DNA of 64,000 bases from Trueperella abortisuis (GCF_030811095.1 NZ_JAUSQL010000001.1:806001-870000); one strand, 5' to 3'. Positions 7,860 through 16,886 are shown, counted from the first letter of the stretch. Notes: generated by a model from the sequence alone, not told the origin. Program-made: numbers and translations.

Positions 7860-9542
7860 CTAGAGCGTGAGCATGGCGGAGACGTCGGCCTTGAAACGCT
7901 CCATGCGCTCCCTGGCGGCCTCGCGCGCCTGGGGAAGCGAGGCGGCGTCGGCGACGGGCACGATGACCTCGAGGTAGCACTTGACCTTGGGCTCAGTGCC
8001 GGAGGGACGGACGATGACACGGTCGCCCTCGCAGGTACGGATGCGCAGGGCGTCCGTGGGTGGCAGGTCGTCGCTACCCTCGCTCAGGTCCTCGATGGAG
8101 GCGACGGGCAGGCCGAGCAGCTCGGTCGGAGGCTGGCTGCGCAGCTTCGCCATCGTGGCCGGGATGATCGACAGGTCCTCCACGCGGACCGTCACCGGCG
8201 CGGTGAGGTACACGCCGTGGCGGATTGCCAGAGCGTCGAGGACGTCCTGGAGGGACTGACCGCCGGCCTTCATCTTCGCGGCCGTGGTGGCCAGCATGAG
8301 GGCCGCCGAGACGCCGTCCTTGTCCTTGACGAGGTCCGGGAAGCAGCAAAAACCGATGGCCTCCTCGTAGCCGAAGAGGATGTCCTCCGCGCGCGCGATC
8401 CACTTGAAACCCGTCAAGGTCGAGTGGTAGTCGAGCCCGTGGTGCTCGGCGATCTTCGAGAGCATCTGGGAAGAGACGATGGAGGAGGCCAGCGAGCCCT
8501 TGGTTCCGGCCTCGCGCGCGGCGGCGCCCGCCTGCTCGCCGAGGATGGAGCCGATCTCGTCGCCGGAGAGCTGGCGCCACCCTCCCGGGGTCGGGATTGC
8601 CGCCGAGCAACGGTCGGCGTCGGGGTCGGAGGCGATGATGATGTCAGCCCCCACCTCCTGTGCCACCTTGATGGCCTCGTCCAGCGCGCCGGCCTCCTCA
8701 GGGTTGGGGAAGGCGACCGTGGGGAAGTCCGGGTCGGGTTCGATCTGCGATGGCACGTCGACGACGTCGGTGAACCCCGCCCGTGCGAGAAGCGGGTGGA
8801 CGAGGCCCTTGCCCACGCCGTGCATGGCGGTGTAGACGATCTTCAGCTCACGCGGTCCGTCCGGGATGCGGGCGAGGGTGTCGGCCACGTAGTCGGCCAC
8901 GATCGAGTCGTCGATGACGTTCCAGCCCTCAGACATGGGGACCTCGTTGGCCGCCGGAGCGGCGGCGATCGCCGCCGCGATCTGCGAGTCCACCGGTGGG
9001 ATGATCTGCACGCCGTTGCCGTTCGCGCTGGCGGCGCGCCCGCCGAGGTAGACCTTGTAGCCGTTGTCCTTGGGCGGGTTGTGCGAGGCGGTGACCATGA
9101 CCCCGGCGTCGGCGCCGTACTTGCGTACGGCGTAGGCGAGTAGCGGCGTGGGGAGCTTGGTGGGCATGAGGTAGGCGGTGCCGCCCGCGGCGGTGACGAT
9201 CGCGGCGGTGTCACGCGCGAACTCCTCCGAGTGGTAGCGGGCGTCGTAGCCGATGACGACGACGAAGTCGTCAGCGACCGTCTCCTTCAGCCATGCAACC
9301 AGCCCGGCGGCAGCTCGGCGCACGACGGCGGCGTTCATCCTGTTCGGGCCTGCCTCCATGACACCGCGCAGGCCGGCGGTGCCGAACTGGAGTGTGCCGG
9401 AAAAGCGGTCTTCGAGCTCGGCCGTGGCGGCGGCGTCACCGTCTTTGGCGGAGGCGAGGAGCGCTTCGAGCTCTGCGCGGTCATCGGCCGAGGGGTCGGC
9501 GCCAATCCACGCCGCGACGTCGTCAAAAAGGTGGGTGGTCAT
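7860..9542 (-). CDS. Phospho-sugar mutase (probable phosphopentomutase/phosphoglucomutase)
   Basis: A 560-aa alpha-D-phosphohexomutase family enzyme. It shows the phosphoserine loop TASHNPPKDNGYKVY, the metal-binding loop DPDADR, the sugar-binding GYEEAIGF and a C-terminal phosphate-binding RPSGTEPK. It overlaps the upstream purine nucleoside phosphorylase by 4 bases (ATGA). That pairing suggests it interconverts (deoxy)ribose 1- and 5-phosphate, as PGM2-type enzymes do, supplying the step needed between the nucleoside phosphorylases and deoC. A dedicated DeoB-type phosphopentomutase is not seen in the window. Glucose 1-phosphate or mannose phosphate activity cannot be excluded. Confidence 0.88.
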   Translation of the reverse strand: MTTHLFDDVAAWIGADPSADDRAELEALLASAKDGDAAATAELEDRFSGTLQFGTAGLRGVMEAGPNRMNAAVVRRAAAGLVAWLKETVADDFVVVIGYDARYHSEEFARDTAAIVTAAGGTAYLMPTKLPTPLLAYAVRKYGADAGVMVTASHNPPKDNGYKVYLGGRAASANGNGVQIIPPVDSQIAAAIAAAPAANEVPMSEGWNVIDDSIVADYVADTLARIPDGPRELKIVYTAMHGVGKGLVHPLLARAGFTDVVDVPSQIEPDPDFPTVAFPNPEEAGALDEAIKVAQEVGADIIIASDPDADRCSAAIPTPGGWRQLSGDEIGSILGEQAGAAAREAGTKGSLASSIVSSQMLSKIAEHHGLDYHSTLTGFKWIARAEDILFGYEEAIGFCCFPDLVKDKDGVSAALMLATTAAKMKAGGQSLQDVLDALAIRHGVYLTAPVTVRVEDLSIIPATMAKLRSQPPTELLGLPVASIEDLSEGSDDLPPTDALRIRTCEGDRVIVRPSGTEPKVKCYLEVIVPVADAASLPQAREAARERMERFKADVSAMLTL

Positions 9543-10348
9543 GAGAGGTCCTCCGCAATTCGTTCAATGATGTCCGCTAGAAGCCGGGAAATGCGCGGTC
9601 CGGCGGCCTTGCCGGCCTCGAGCACTTCGGCGTGGTTGAGCTTGTCGCTTGCGACGCCCGCGGCCAGATTCGTCACGAGCGAGATGCCGAGGATCTCCAT
9701 CCCCATCTCGCGTGCCGCGATCGCCTCGAGTGCGGTGGACATGCCCACGAGGTCTCCGCCGAGTGTGGCCGCCATGCGCACCTCCGCCGGAGTTTCGTAA
9801 TGCGGGCCGGAGAACTGGACGTAGACGCCCTCCACCAGGTTCGGATCGATCTGGTGGGCAATCCCGCGCAGGCGGGAGGAGTACAGGTCCGTGAGGTCCA
9901 CGAAATTGGCGCCCTCAAGCGGGGAGGTAGCGGTGAGGTTGATGTGATCGCGAATGAGGACGGCGCTGCCCGGTCCGACCTGCTCGCGGGTGGAACCGCA
10001 CCCGTTGGTCAGGATGCAGACCTTCGCACCGGCAGCAGCGGCAGTGCGAACGCCATGGGCGACGGCACGTACCCCCTTGCCCTCGTAGTAGTGGGTACGG
10101 GCCCCCAGGACGAGGGCGTGTTTGCCGCCCTTAAGGCGGATGGAGGTGAGCTTTCCTCCGTGTCCGGCAACTGCCGACTTGGAAAAGCCCGGGATGTCCT
10201 CGGCGGGAACCTCGGCGACGACCTCACCGATGAGGTCAGCGGCCCCGCCCCAGCCCGAGCCAAGGGTCAAAGCGATGTCGTGTTTATCGACGCCCGTCAC
10301 GTCGGCGATCTTCGCCGCCGCCTCGCGGGCCAAATCCATGTAATCCAT
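9539..10348 (-). CDS. Purine nucleoside phosphorylase
   Basis: Phosphorolysis of (deoxy)inosine and guanosine. At 269 aa it matches the trimeric PNP class (PNP/MTAP family II): phosphate-binding LTLGSGWGG, GARTHYYEGKG, LTNGCGS, and purine-site VYVQFSGPHYETPAEVRM and DLVGMSTALEAIAAREMGMEILGIS (split here for length). The ATG at 10348 follows a TATAAT box by about 50 bases. A second ATG three codons on (10339) is equally possible. It forms a two-gene operon with the mutase. Confidence 0.93.
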   Translation of the reverse strand: MDYMDLAREAAAKIADVTGVDKHDIALTLGSGWGGAADLIGEVVAEVPAEDIPGFSKSAVAGHGGKLTSIRLKGGKHALVLGARTHYYEGKGVRAVAHGVRTAAAAGAKVCILTNGCGSTREQVGPGSAVLIRDHINLTATSPLEGANFVDLTDLYSSRLRGIAHQIDPNLVEGVYVQFSGPHYETPAEVRMAATLGGDLVGMSTALEAIAAREMGMEILGISLVTNLAAGVASDKLNHAEVLEAGKAAGPRISRLLADIIERIAEDLS

Positions 10349-10396
10349 GGCGGATATTTTACAGCAGTAGCATGGCTTGTGATCCGCAACCATGGC

Positions 10397-10402
10397 ATTA
10401 TA
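10397..10402 (-). promoter_or_regulatory. Candidate -10 box for the PNP-mutase operon
   Basis: On the minus strand this reads TATAAT exactly, about 50 bases upstream of the PNP start. The -35 region is weak. The interval 10349-10507 separates two divergent genes. Confidence 0.5.
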
Positions 10403-10507
10403 TGCGCATTTCGGTGGTGATGCTTGCCATAATGGCGGCGCCCTCCGCCGCCATCGATCCGCGGATGGGTGTACCGGCTGTTCACCTGGTGCCTGTACGC
10501 TTGCCGT

Positions 10508-11269
10508 ATGGTTAAGAAGAAGCGTTATCGCAAGGGCCCCGTGATGCTCAGGGGCGAACACATTCCGGATACCACCACCGACGCGCGGCTGCTGCGCCCG
10601 TTCCAGGATCCCTCCTTTATCCACTCCGAGCCCTGGCGCATCATGCGCATCCAGTCGGAATTCGTGGAAGGCTTCGGCGCGCTCGCCGACCTCGGGCCGG
10701 CGATCTCCATCTTCGGCTCCGCCCGCACCTCGCCCGATGACCGCTACTACCACCTCGCCGAGCAGATCGCCCGCGAGCTCGTCTCCCACGGCTACGGGAT
10801 CATCACCGGAGGCGGACCGGGCATCATGGAGGCCGGCAACAAGGGAGCGCACGAGGCCGGCGGTGTCTCCGTCGGGCTCGGCATCGAGCTACCCTTCGAA
10901 CAGGGCATGAATCAGTACGTCAACATCGGCATCGACTTTCGCTATTTCTTCGTGCGCAAGATGATGTTCGTCAAGTACTCCCTCGGCTTCATCGTCATGC
11001 CCGGCGGATATGGCACCATGGACGAACTCTTCGAGGCGCTGACCCTCGTGCAGACCAACAAGGTCTCATGCTTCCCCATCGTGCTCGTGGGCAGCGAGTA
11101 CTGGAGGGGCCTCGTTGACTGGATCGAGGGCCGTCTTCTCGCCGACGGCTACATCTCCGAGGGGCACGAGAAGATCCTCGTGGTCGTCGACACCGCTGAG
11201 GAGGCCGTGGCCGCCGTCCTCGAGGGCGTCCACCGCCTCGCCGAGGAAAAGCGCTCAAACGAGAAGTAA
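10508..11269 (+). CDS. LOG-family protein (TIGR00730 Rossmann fold)
   Basis: Rossmann-fold protein annotated in many genomes as lysine-decarboxylase-like; characterised relatives hydrolyse cytokinin or other nucleoside 5'-monophosphates to base and ribose phosphate. It shows GGGPGIMEAGNKGAHEAGG and the diagnostic PGGYGTMDELFEAL motif with the catalytic Glu. 253 aa from the ATG at 10508; the basic N-terminus (MVKKKRYRKGP) resembles actinobacterial members. The longer in-frame start at 10469 lacks a ribosome site. Confidence 0.88.
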   Translation: MVKKKRYRKGPVMLRGEHIPDTTTDARLLRPFQDPSFIHSEPWRIMRIQSEFVEGFGALADLGPAISIFGSARTSPDDRYYHLAEQIARELVSHGYGIITGGGPGIMEAGNKGAHEAGGVSVGLGIELPFEQGMNQYVNIGIDFRYFFVRKMMFVKYSLGFIVMPGGYGTMDELFEALTLVQTNKVSCFPIVLVGSEYWRGLVDWIEGRLLADGYISEGHEKILVVVDTAEEAVAAVLEGVHRLAEEKRSNEK

Positions 11270-11339
11270 CACCAAGGTGCGGGCGAGCGACCTGGGCTAA
11301 CGGCTCGGGCCGGCGGACGGTGAATCTACAGGTGAAGGC

Positions 11340-11368
11340 CTGACGCGCCCCAAGTATTCGCGTAGAAT
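11340..11368 (+). promoter_or_regulatory. Candidate sigma-70 promoter for the DUF3117 gene
   Basis: CTGACG (11340-11345) and TAGAAT (11363-11368) are separated by 17 bases. The AAGGAG ribosome site (11397-11402) and the DUF3117 start (11409) follow. Confidence 0.5.
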
Positions 11369-11408
11369 ATAAGCATTGGGCGCAAACGTGCCCCGGAAGG
11401 AGTAGACC

Positions 11409-11579
11409 ATGGCAGCCATGAAACCGAGAACGGGAGATGGGCCGCTCGAGGCGGAGCGTGACCTCCACGGTACGACTCTGAGGATGCCTTTGGAAGGGGG
11501 CGGACGCCTCGTGCTCGAACTGAGCGACGAGGAGGTCGAGTCCCTCCACGAGGTCCTAGGTAAGGTCCTCGAGCTTTAA
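11409..11579 (+). CDS. DUF3117 family small protein
   Basis: A 56-aa protein beginning MAAMKPRTGDGPLE and continuing RMPLEGGGRLVLELS. This is the hallmark of DUF3117, an actinobacteria-specific family of about 55-60 aa with unknown function. A strong ribosome site (AAGGAG, spacing 6) and its own promoter-like sequence support expression. The next gene is convergent and ends 12 bases away. Confidence 0.92.
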   Translation: MAAMKPRTGDGPLEAERDLHGTTLRMPLEGGGRLVLELSDEEVESLHEVLGKVLEL

Positions 11580-11590
11580 CGAGGCAACCA

Positions 11591-12211
11591 TTAGCGCTTA
11601 ACGCTGACTAACACGCCGTCACCGAGGGGATTGAGGCTGGAGACGAGGTCTTCAGCCTCAATCAATTCCCGGCCGAGATTGCGCAACGCGACGGTTGCCT
11701 CGTCGCGGCGCGCCGGGTCGGCCACGCGGTCGTCGTGAAGAGCGTGGGCGAGTACGAGCGTGCCGCCGGGGCGGAGCATCCGCAGCGCCTCGGACACGTC
11801 GCCGGCGGCCTCGAGGGGATCGCCGTCCACGAGTACCAGGTCGTAGGAACGCGAGGCGAGACGGGGGAGCATGTCGGCGCTACGGCCGTTGATGAGCCGG
11901 TAGCGGCCGGGACGGATGCGGGCCGCGGAGAAGTTCTCCCGCGCGTATGCCTGGGCCTCGGCGTCCGTGTCGATGGAGGTCAGCACGGAGTCCGTGGACG
12001 CGGCCAGGAGGTAGAGCGCCGAGACGCCCGTTCCCGTGCCGATCTCCGCGATAGTCTTGACGCCCATCGCGGCGAGCGCAGTCAGGAAGTGCCCCGTGGC
12101 GGCCGACAGCGCTTTCAGCCCCAAGTCAGACGCCTGCTGACGCGCATGAAGCACCAGATCCGACTCTTCGACAATGTGCTCCGCGTACGTCCACGACTGG
12201 GCCTTATCCAC
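11591..12211 (-). CDS. Class I SAM-dependent O-methyltransferase
   Basis: A 206-aa methyltransferase of the caffeoyl-CoA/catechol O-methyltransferase group (Rv1220c-like). It has the SAM-binding motif AEIGTGTGVSALYLL, acidic loop TSIDTDAEA, and post-motif DLVLVDGDP with the metal-binding Asp. The substrate is unknown. The orthologous mycobacterial gene also lies near mrp and a MgtE_N-CBS gene, as here. Confidence 0.88.
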   Translation of the reverse strand: MDKAQSWTYAEHIVEESDLVLHARQQASDLGLKALSAATGHFLTALAAMGVKTIAEIGTGTGVSALYLLAASTDSVLTSIDTDAEAQAYARENFSAARIRPGRYRLINGRSADMLPRLASRSYDLVLVDGDPLEAAGDVSEALRMLRPGGTLVLAHALHDDRVADPARRDEATVALRNLGRELIEAEDLVSSLNPLGDGVLVSVKR

Positions 12212-12242
12212 GTCCGTCCTTTCTCTTTTGCATCATCTTAGC

Positions 12243-12273
12243 GCGCGTGGCCGGCGCGAGGCCGGCCACGCGC
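12243..12273 (-). terminator. Hairpin downstream of mrp
   Basis: A perfect 13-bp GC inverted repeat (GCGCGTGGCCGGC and complement) with a 5-base loop, 4 bases beyond the mrp stop. No U tract on either strand. Confidence 0.6.
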
Positions 12274-12277
12274 CCGA

Positions 12278-13411
12278 TCAGTTACCGACCGGCTTGACAC
12301 CGAGCGGGCGTCCGGCGAGCCCGCGGGCACGATGGGCGAGCGTCGTGGCCACCTCGCGGATTGCCTCCTGCGCCGGGGACTGCCCGGGCTGGATCGCGAA
12401 CGGGGTTCCTGAGTCACCGCCCTCGCGCAGGTCCTGCTCGATCGGGATCTGCGCCAGAAGCGGCACGTGATAGCCGAGGTTGCGCGAGAGCTGGGCAGAG
12501 ACGGCCTCGCCGCCGCCGGCGCCGAAGATCTCCATGTGTGAGCCGTCGGGCATCGCCAGGTAGGACATGTTCTCGATGATGCCCACCACCCGCTGGTCGG
12601 TCTGCTTGGCCATGAGGCCCGCACGCTCCGCGACGTCGGCCGCCGCCACCTGCGGGGTGGTGACGAGGACGATCTCGGAGGTCGGGATGAGGGAGGACAC
12701 CGACAGCGCCACGTCGCCCGTCCCGGGCGGGAGGTCAATAAAGAGGACGTCAAGGTCACCCCAGTAGACGTCGGCAAAGAACTGCTCAAGCGCGCGGTGC
12801 AACATCGGGCCGCGCCAGACCACAGGGCCGTTCTCGGACATGAAGTTACCGATCGAGATCGTCTTCACGTCGTGGACCACCGGCGGGATGATCATGTTGT
12901 CCACCACCTGCGGCGGGTGGGTCACGCCCATCATCTGCGGGATGGAGAATCCGTAGATGTCCGCGTCGACAACGCCCACCTTCAGCCCCGCCTTTGCCAT
13001 CGTGGCGGCGAGGTTGACGGTCATGGAGGACTTGCCCACGCCGCCCTTGCCCGAGGTGATCGCGTAGACGCGGGTGAGGTTGCCCGGCTGGGCGAAGGGG
13101 ATAACGCGCTCGGGTTCGCCCCCGCGCAGCGTCTTCTTCAACTCGGCGCGTTGGGCGTCGTCCATCACGCCCATGCGCACGCTCACGGACGCAACGCCCG
13201 CCATCGCGCCCACAACCTTCTGGGTGTCCTGCGCGATCGTATCCCGAAGCGGGCACCCCGCCGTCGTCAGATCGATCCCGACGACGACGTTGCCGGCCTC
13301 GTCGATCTCCACGGAGCGCACCATCCCCAGGTCGGTAATCGGGCGCCGGATCTCCGGGTCGATGACGTTGGCGAGCTCGGCCTTAATATCTTCAATGCTC
13401 GGTAAACTCAT
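12278..13411 (-). CDS. mrp: Mrp/NBP35-family P-loop ATPase (Fe-S carrier)
   Basis: A 377-aa MinD-like ATPase proposed to bind and transfer Fe-S clusters. It has an N-terminal DUF59/MIP18 domain (about residues 1-95, with TTAGCPLRDTI), then the deviant Walker A SGKGGVGKSS and Walker B-like DLPPGTGD. The C-terminal CxxC that bridges the cluster in ApbC is absent: the ENMS motif is followed by YLAMPDGSHMEIFG without cysteines, which as far as I recall is usual in actinobacterial Mrp. It overlaps nothing; DUF1003 precedes it by 9 bases. Confidence 0.9.
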   Translation of the reverse strand: MSLPSIEDIKAELANVIDPEIRRPITDLGMVRSVEIDEAGNVVVGIDLTTAGCPLRDTIAQDTQKVVGAMAGVASVSVRMGVMDDAQRAELKKTLRGGEPERVIPFAQPGNLTRVYAITSGKGGVGKSSMTVNLAATMAKAGLKVGVVDADIYGFSIPQMMGVTHPPQVVDNMIIPPVVHDVKTISIGNFMSENGPVVWRGPMLHRALEQFFADVYWGDLDVLFIDLPPGTGDVALSVSSLIPTSEIVLVTTPQVAAADVAERAGLMAKQTDQRVVGIIENMSYLAMPDGSHMEIFGAGGGEAVSAQLSRNLGYHVPLLAQIPIEQDLREGGDSGTPFAIQPGQSPAQEAIREVATTLAHRARGLAGRPLGVKPVGN

Positions 13412-13420
13412 GGCTGTATC

Positions 13421-13984
13421 CTATCCTTGCCCTTCACCAGTTTCGAGCTGGGCTAACCTCGCCTCAAGCTCGGCGATCTTTTCGTCTTTGGCGGCGAGTT
13501 CGGCGTCGCGGGCGGTGACCTGCTCGCGCAATTCGAACTGGTCGCGCATCTCCGAACGGACGAAGTCGCGGGTGGCCAACTCCTGCATGGACATGCGCAG
13601 CGAGGCGATCTCCCGGATGAGGAACTCGGTGTCGGACAGGGTGCGCATGGCGTGCTGACGGTCCCGCTCGGCACTGACCCTGTCACGCTCGTCCTGCCTG
13701 TTCTGTGCGAGCAGGATGAGGGGGGAGGCGTAGGAGGCCTGCAGGGAGAGCATGAGGGTCAGCGCGGTGAAGCCGAGGGCCGCCGAATCGAAGCGCAGCC
13801 GTTCGGGGGCGACGCTGTTCCACACCAGCCACAGTCCGACGAAGATGGTCAGCCAGATGATGAACTTCGGGGTTCCCGTGAAGCGGGCGATCCGTTCGGC
13901 GATCACCCCGGTAGCCTCCGAGTCCACGGAGGTGCGCCAGCGGCGATGCCGCTTGCTCAACGGCTGGTCAAAACTCTCAGGCAT
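13421..13984 (-). CDS. DUF1003 membrane protein
   Basis: A 187-aa protein with the DUF1003 signature FTGTPKFIIWLTIFVGLWLVWN and a second helix ending LMLSLQASYASPLILLAQNRQ. It has two transmembrane helices, then a long cytoplasmic coiled coil (about residues 105-187, rich in Arg/Glu/Leu). The ATG at 13984 overlaps the upstream gene by 8 bases. The function of the family is unknown. It is part of the conserved mrp - DUF1003 - MgtE_N-CBS order seen in mycobacteria. Confidence 0.88.
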   Translation of the reverse strand: MPESFDQPLSKRHRRWRTSVDSEATGVIAERIARFTGTPKFIIWLTIFVGLWLVWNSVAPERLRFDSAALGFTALTLMLSLQASYASPLILLAQNRQDERDRVSAERDRQHAMRTLSDTEFLIREIASLRMSMQELATRDFVRSEMRDQFELREQVTARDAELAAKDEKIAELEARLAQLETGEGQG

Positions 13985-15380
13985 CGCGGCCCTCCCTATG
14001 CTCGGCCTTCTCGCACTCGTTGACGACGTCGCGATCCGACTCGCGCCCATCGCGCTCGCAACCGTCTATCTCAGCTTCGCCGGCAGTGCCGGGTTCGGAT
14101 TCGTCCAGCAGGTCGTCGACGTGACGTTCGTCGATGCGGGTATCGATCTGATCTTCATCCGCGTCGCGCCAGTCCTCGGGCATGAGGTGGTTGAGCACGT
14201 CGTCGACCGAGACCGCTCCCACCAGCAGCCCGTTGTCCACCACGGGCAGGATCGTCAGGTTGTAGGTGGCGAGCAGGCGGGTGATGGTGCCGATCCCGTC
14301 GTCGGGGGAGAGGATCTCCACCTGATCAATGATCGAGCCGACCATTTCCGAGGGCGGCTCACGCAGCGCCCGCTGCAGATGGACGACGCCGAGGTACTGG
14401 CCCGTGGGGGTCTCCGTGGGCGGGCGCACGATAAAGCACGTGCTGGCGATAGCGGGGGCGAGGTCCTCCCTGCGGGCAGCGGCGAGGAGCATGGAGATGT
14501 GGGCGTCGGGGGAGAGGATCATCGGCTCGGTGGTCATCAGACCGCCGGCCGTGCGTTCCCCGTAGGACATGAGGCGCCGCACGTCCTGGGCCTCATCGGG
14601 CTCCATCTTGGACAGCAGTATCTCCGCCTGGGCTGGGGGCAGCTCGTTGATGAGGTCGGCGGCGTCGTCCGGCTCCATCTCCTCCAGGATGTCGGCCGCG
14701 CGCTCGACCTCGAGGGCGCTCATGATGGTCACGCGGTCGGCATCCGACATCTCCTCCAGCACGTCGGCCAGTAGGTCGTCGTGCATATGGCGAGAGACGG
14801 CGATGATGCGGTCATCAGGGAGGTCGGAGAGGAGGTCCGCGATGTCGGGGGCCTTGAGCTCGTTGATCTGGGCGAGGAGGGCGGTGGCGGCCTGGTTTGC
14901 CACGCGCGTACGCAAGCCCGAGACGGAGGCGACGGGCACGATCTTCGTGTTGCCCGCCTCCGGCCCGCCCCGCGACATCCGCACATACAGCGAGGTCAGC
15001 CGCCATTCGCGGTTGCCCGTCTGCTCGATCGCCACGTCCTCCACGACGGCTTTGCCCGAGCCGTCGTTGAACTGGACCTCGCGGTCGAGGACCTCGCCGA
15101 GCACCATCGTCTCCGACGGGCGCTTCTCGAAGCGGCGGATGTTGAGCAGTCCGGTGGTGATGACCTGGCCGTTCGCGATCGAGGTCACGCGCGTGAGCGG
15201 CATGAACACGCGCCTCTTTCCGGTCACGTCAACCACCAGCCCAACCGCCGACGGGTTTCCGCGTAATCGGAAGACCACGACGACGTCATGAACCTTGCCC
15301 ACCCTGTCGCCGATCGGATCATAAACGGGTGTGCCAGCCAAGCGTCCTACAAAGACTCGCGTTCCGGTGCCTAGTGCCAT
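13977..15380 (-). CDS. PRC-barrel / MgtE N-domain / CBS protein without channel
   Basis: A 467-aa cytoplasmic protein. An N-terminal PRC-barrel-like region (about residues 1-190) is followed by an MgtE intracellular N domain of Leu/Asp-rich helical repeats (about 195-285) and a CBS pair (about 290-430). The tail is acidic, Arg/Glu/Asp-rich (DVVNECEKAEHREGRDA). No transmembrane helices follow, so it is not a transporter by itself. Orthologous to the Rv1232c type by neighbourhood. Inference: a Mg2+- or nucleotide-sensing regulator. A true MgtE is encoded at 61108-62460. Confidence 0.85.
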   Translation of the reverse strand: MALGTGTRVFVGRLAGTPVYDPIGDRVGKVHDVVVVFRLRGNPSAVGLVVDVTGKRRVFMPLTRVTSIANGQVITTGLLNIRRFEKRPSETMVLGEVLDREVQFNDGSGKAVVEDVAIEQTGNREWRLTSLYVRMSRGGPEAGNTKIVPVASVSGLRTRVANQAATALLAQINELKAPDIADLLSDLPDDRIIAVSRHMHDDLLADVLEEMSDADRVTIMSALEVERAADILEEMEPDDAADLINELPPAQAEILLSKMEPDEAQDVRRLMSYGERTAGGLMTTEPMILSPDAHISMLLAAARREDLAPAIASTCFIVRPPTETPTGQYLGVVHLQRALREPPSEMVGSIIDQVEILSPDDGIGTITRLLATYNLTILPVVDNGLLVGAVSVDDVLNHLMPEDWRDADEDQIDTRIDERHVDDLLDESEPGTAGEAEIDGCERDGRESDRDVVNECEKAEHREGRDA

Positions 15381-15407
15381 CCTTTGTCCTTTCCGACGGT
15401 GCGGGCT

Positions 15408-16886
15408 TCACTGCTGAAGGCGTGCCATCCATGCCTCCACGGCGTCCGCGGTGCGTGGGATGTCCTCCGAGAGCCGGATCGCGCCGTCGTCGGTGACCAG
15501 GATGTCGTCCTCGATCCGCACGCCGATGCCACGGAAGCGTTCGGGAACCTTCAGGTCGTCCTCGCGGAAGTACAGGCCCGGCTCGATGGTGAAGATCATC
15601 CCGGGCTCCAGGTAGGAATCCTGGTAGAGCTCGCGCTTGGCCTGCGCGCAATCGTGAACGTCGAGGCCAAGGTGGTGGGAGGTGCCATGCGGCATCCAAC
15701 GGCGGTGGTACTGAGCGTCGGGGGAGAGGGAGTCCGCGGCAGGTACCGGCAGCATTCCCCACTCTTCGAGGTGCTTTGCGATGACCTCCATCGCCGCCGC
15801 GTGGATGTCCTTGAACTGAACCTTGCCCTGGGCGACCTCGAGGGCGCGCTCGCAGGCCTCGAGGACGGCGTCGTACACCTCGCGCTGCGCCTCGGTGAAC
15901 TTTCCGTTGATGGGCAGGGTGCGCGTGATGTCGGCGGTGTAGAGCGAATCGACTTCCGCGCCGGCGTCGATGAGGATGAGTTCACCCTCGCGCAGGCGCC
16001 CGTCGTTCGTGATCCAGTGCAAGGTGTTGGCGTGGTTGCCGGCCGCCGCGATTGTCTCATACCCCAGTCCGTTGCCCTCCTCGCGTGCCTTGGCCTGGAA
16101 AGCGCCCTCGATGACGCGTTCGCCGCGCCAATGCTCCACGGCGCGCGGCATCGCGCGGATCATCTCCTCGAAGCCCGACTTGGTGACCGCGATCGCCTTG
16201 CGCATCTCCGCCACCTCGTAGGGGTCCTTCGTCAGGCGGATCTCCGCGGCGGCCTCGGCAAGGCGGGCGTCCGCTTCCGCGGCGCCCTCAGTCAGCCCGT
16301 TTTGCTGGCGAAGCTCCGCCACGAGCGCCTCCACCGCGGCGTCGGACTGCGGGATCACCCGGATCTGGACCGCTCCCAGATCCTTCGAGATCGCGTCCTT
16401 CATCTCATCAATGTGGGCCACCTTCAGGCCCGTGGCCGTCGCCATTTCCTGCGCGCTCAGGCGCGCCCCGACCCAGAATTCGCCGTGGCGGGAGTCGGCG
16501 TAGAACTCCTCCGACGAACGCGAGGCGCGCGGGTGGAAGTAGAGGACCGCCTCATGCCCGCCCTCGACCGGGTTGAGCACGAGGACCGCTCCGGGCTCAT
16601 CCTCCCCGCCAAGGCCGGTGAGGTGGGCGAAGGCCGAGTGGGCGCGGAAGCGGTAGTCCGTGTCATTCGAGCGGACCGTGAGGTCGCCCGCCGGGAACAC
16701 GAGGCGTTCGCCCGGGAAGAGCTCCGAGAGACGCTTGTGGCGCTCTGGGAGGTAGTCGGCCACCGTCATGCGGGCCGGACCCGCCGGGCGCGGGCCCCAA
16801 TCCTCGCCGATGAAATCTCGAAACGCCTGGCTCTGCGGGCGTTGAGTGCGGTTGTGTGCTTTTTCTTCGTTGGTCTGCTTAGTCAT
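15408..16886 (-). CDS. Xaa-Pro aminopeptidase (M24B)
   Basis: A 492-aa metallopeptidase that removes N-terminal residues preceding proline. It has an N-terminal aminopeptidase-P domain (creatinase-like, about 40-190) and a pita-bread catalytic domain with the metal ligands in order: IDAGAEVDSLYTADITR (two Asp), HGTSHHLGLDVHD (His), GMIFTIEPGLYF (Glu) and GVRIEDDILVT (Glu). Cytoplasmic. The start is at 16886; divergent from the PHP gene. Confidence 0.93.
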   Translation of the reverse strand: MTKQTNEEKAHNRTQRPQSQAFRDFIGEDWGPRPAGPARMTVADYLPERHKRLSELFPGERLVFPAGDLTVRSNDTDYRFRAHSAFAHLTGLGGEDEPGAVLVLNPVEGGHEAVLYFHPRASRSSEEFYADSRHGEFWVGARLSAQEMATATGLKVAHIDEMKDAISKDLGAVQIRVIPQSDAAVEALVAELRQQNGLTEGAAEADARLAEAAAEIRLTKDPYEVAEMRKAIAVTKSGFEEMIRAMPRAVEHWRGERVIEGAFQAKAREEGNGLGYETIAAAGNHANTLHWITNDGRLREGELILIDAGAEVDSLYTADITRTLPINGKFTEAQREVYDAVLEACERALEVAQGKVQFKDIHAAAMEVIAKHLEEWGMLPVPAADSLSPDAQYHRRWMPHGTSHHLGLDVHDCAQAKRELYQDSYLEPGMIFTIEPGLYFREDDLKVPERFRGIGVRIEDDILVTDDGAIRLSEDIPRTADAVEAWMARLQQ

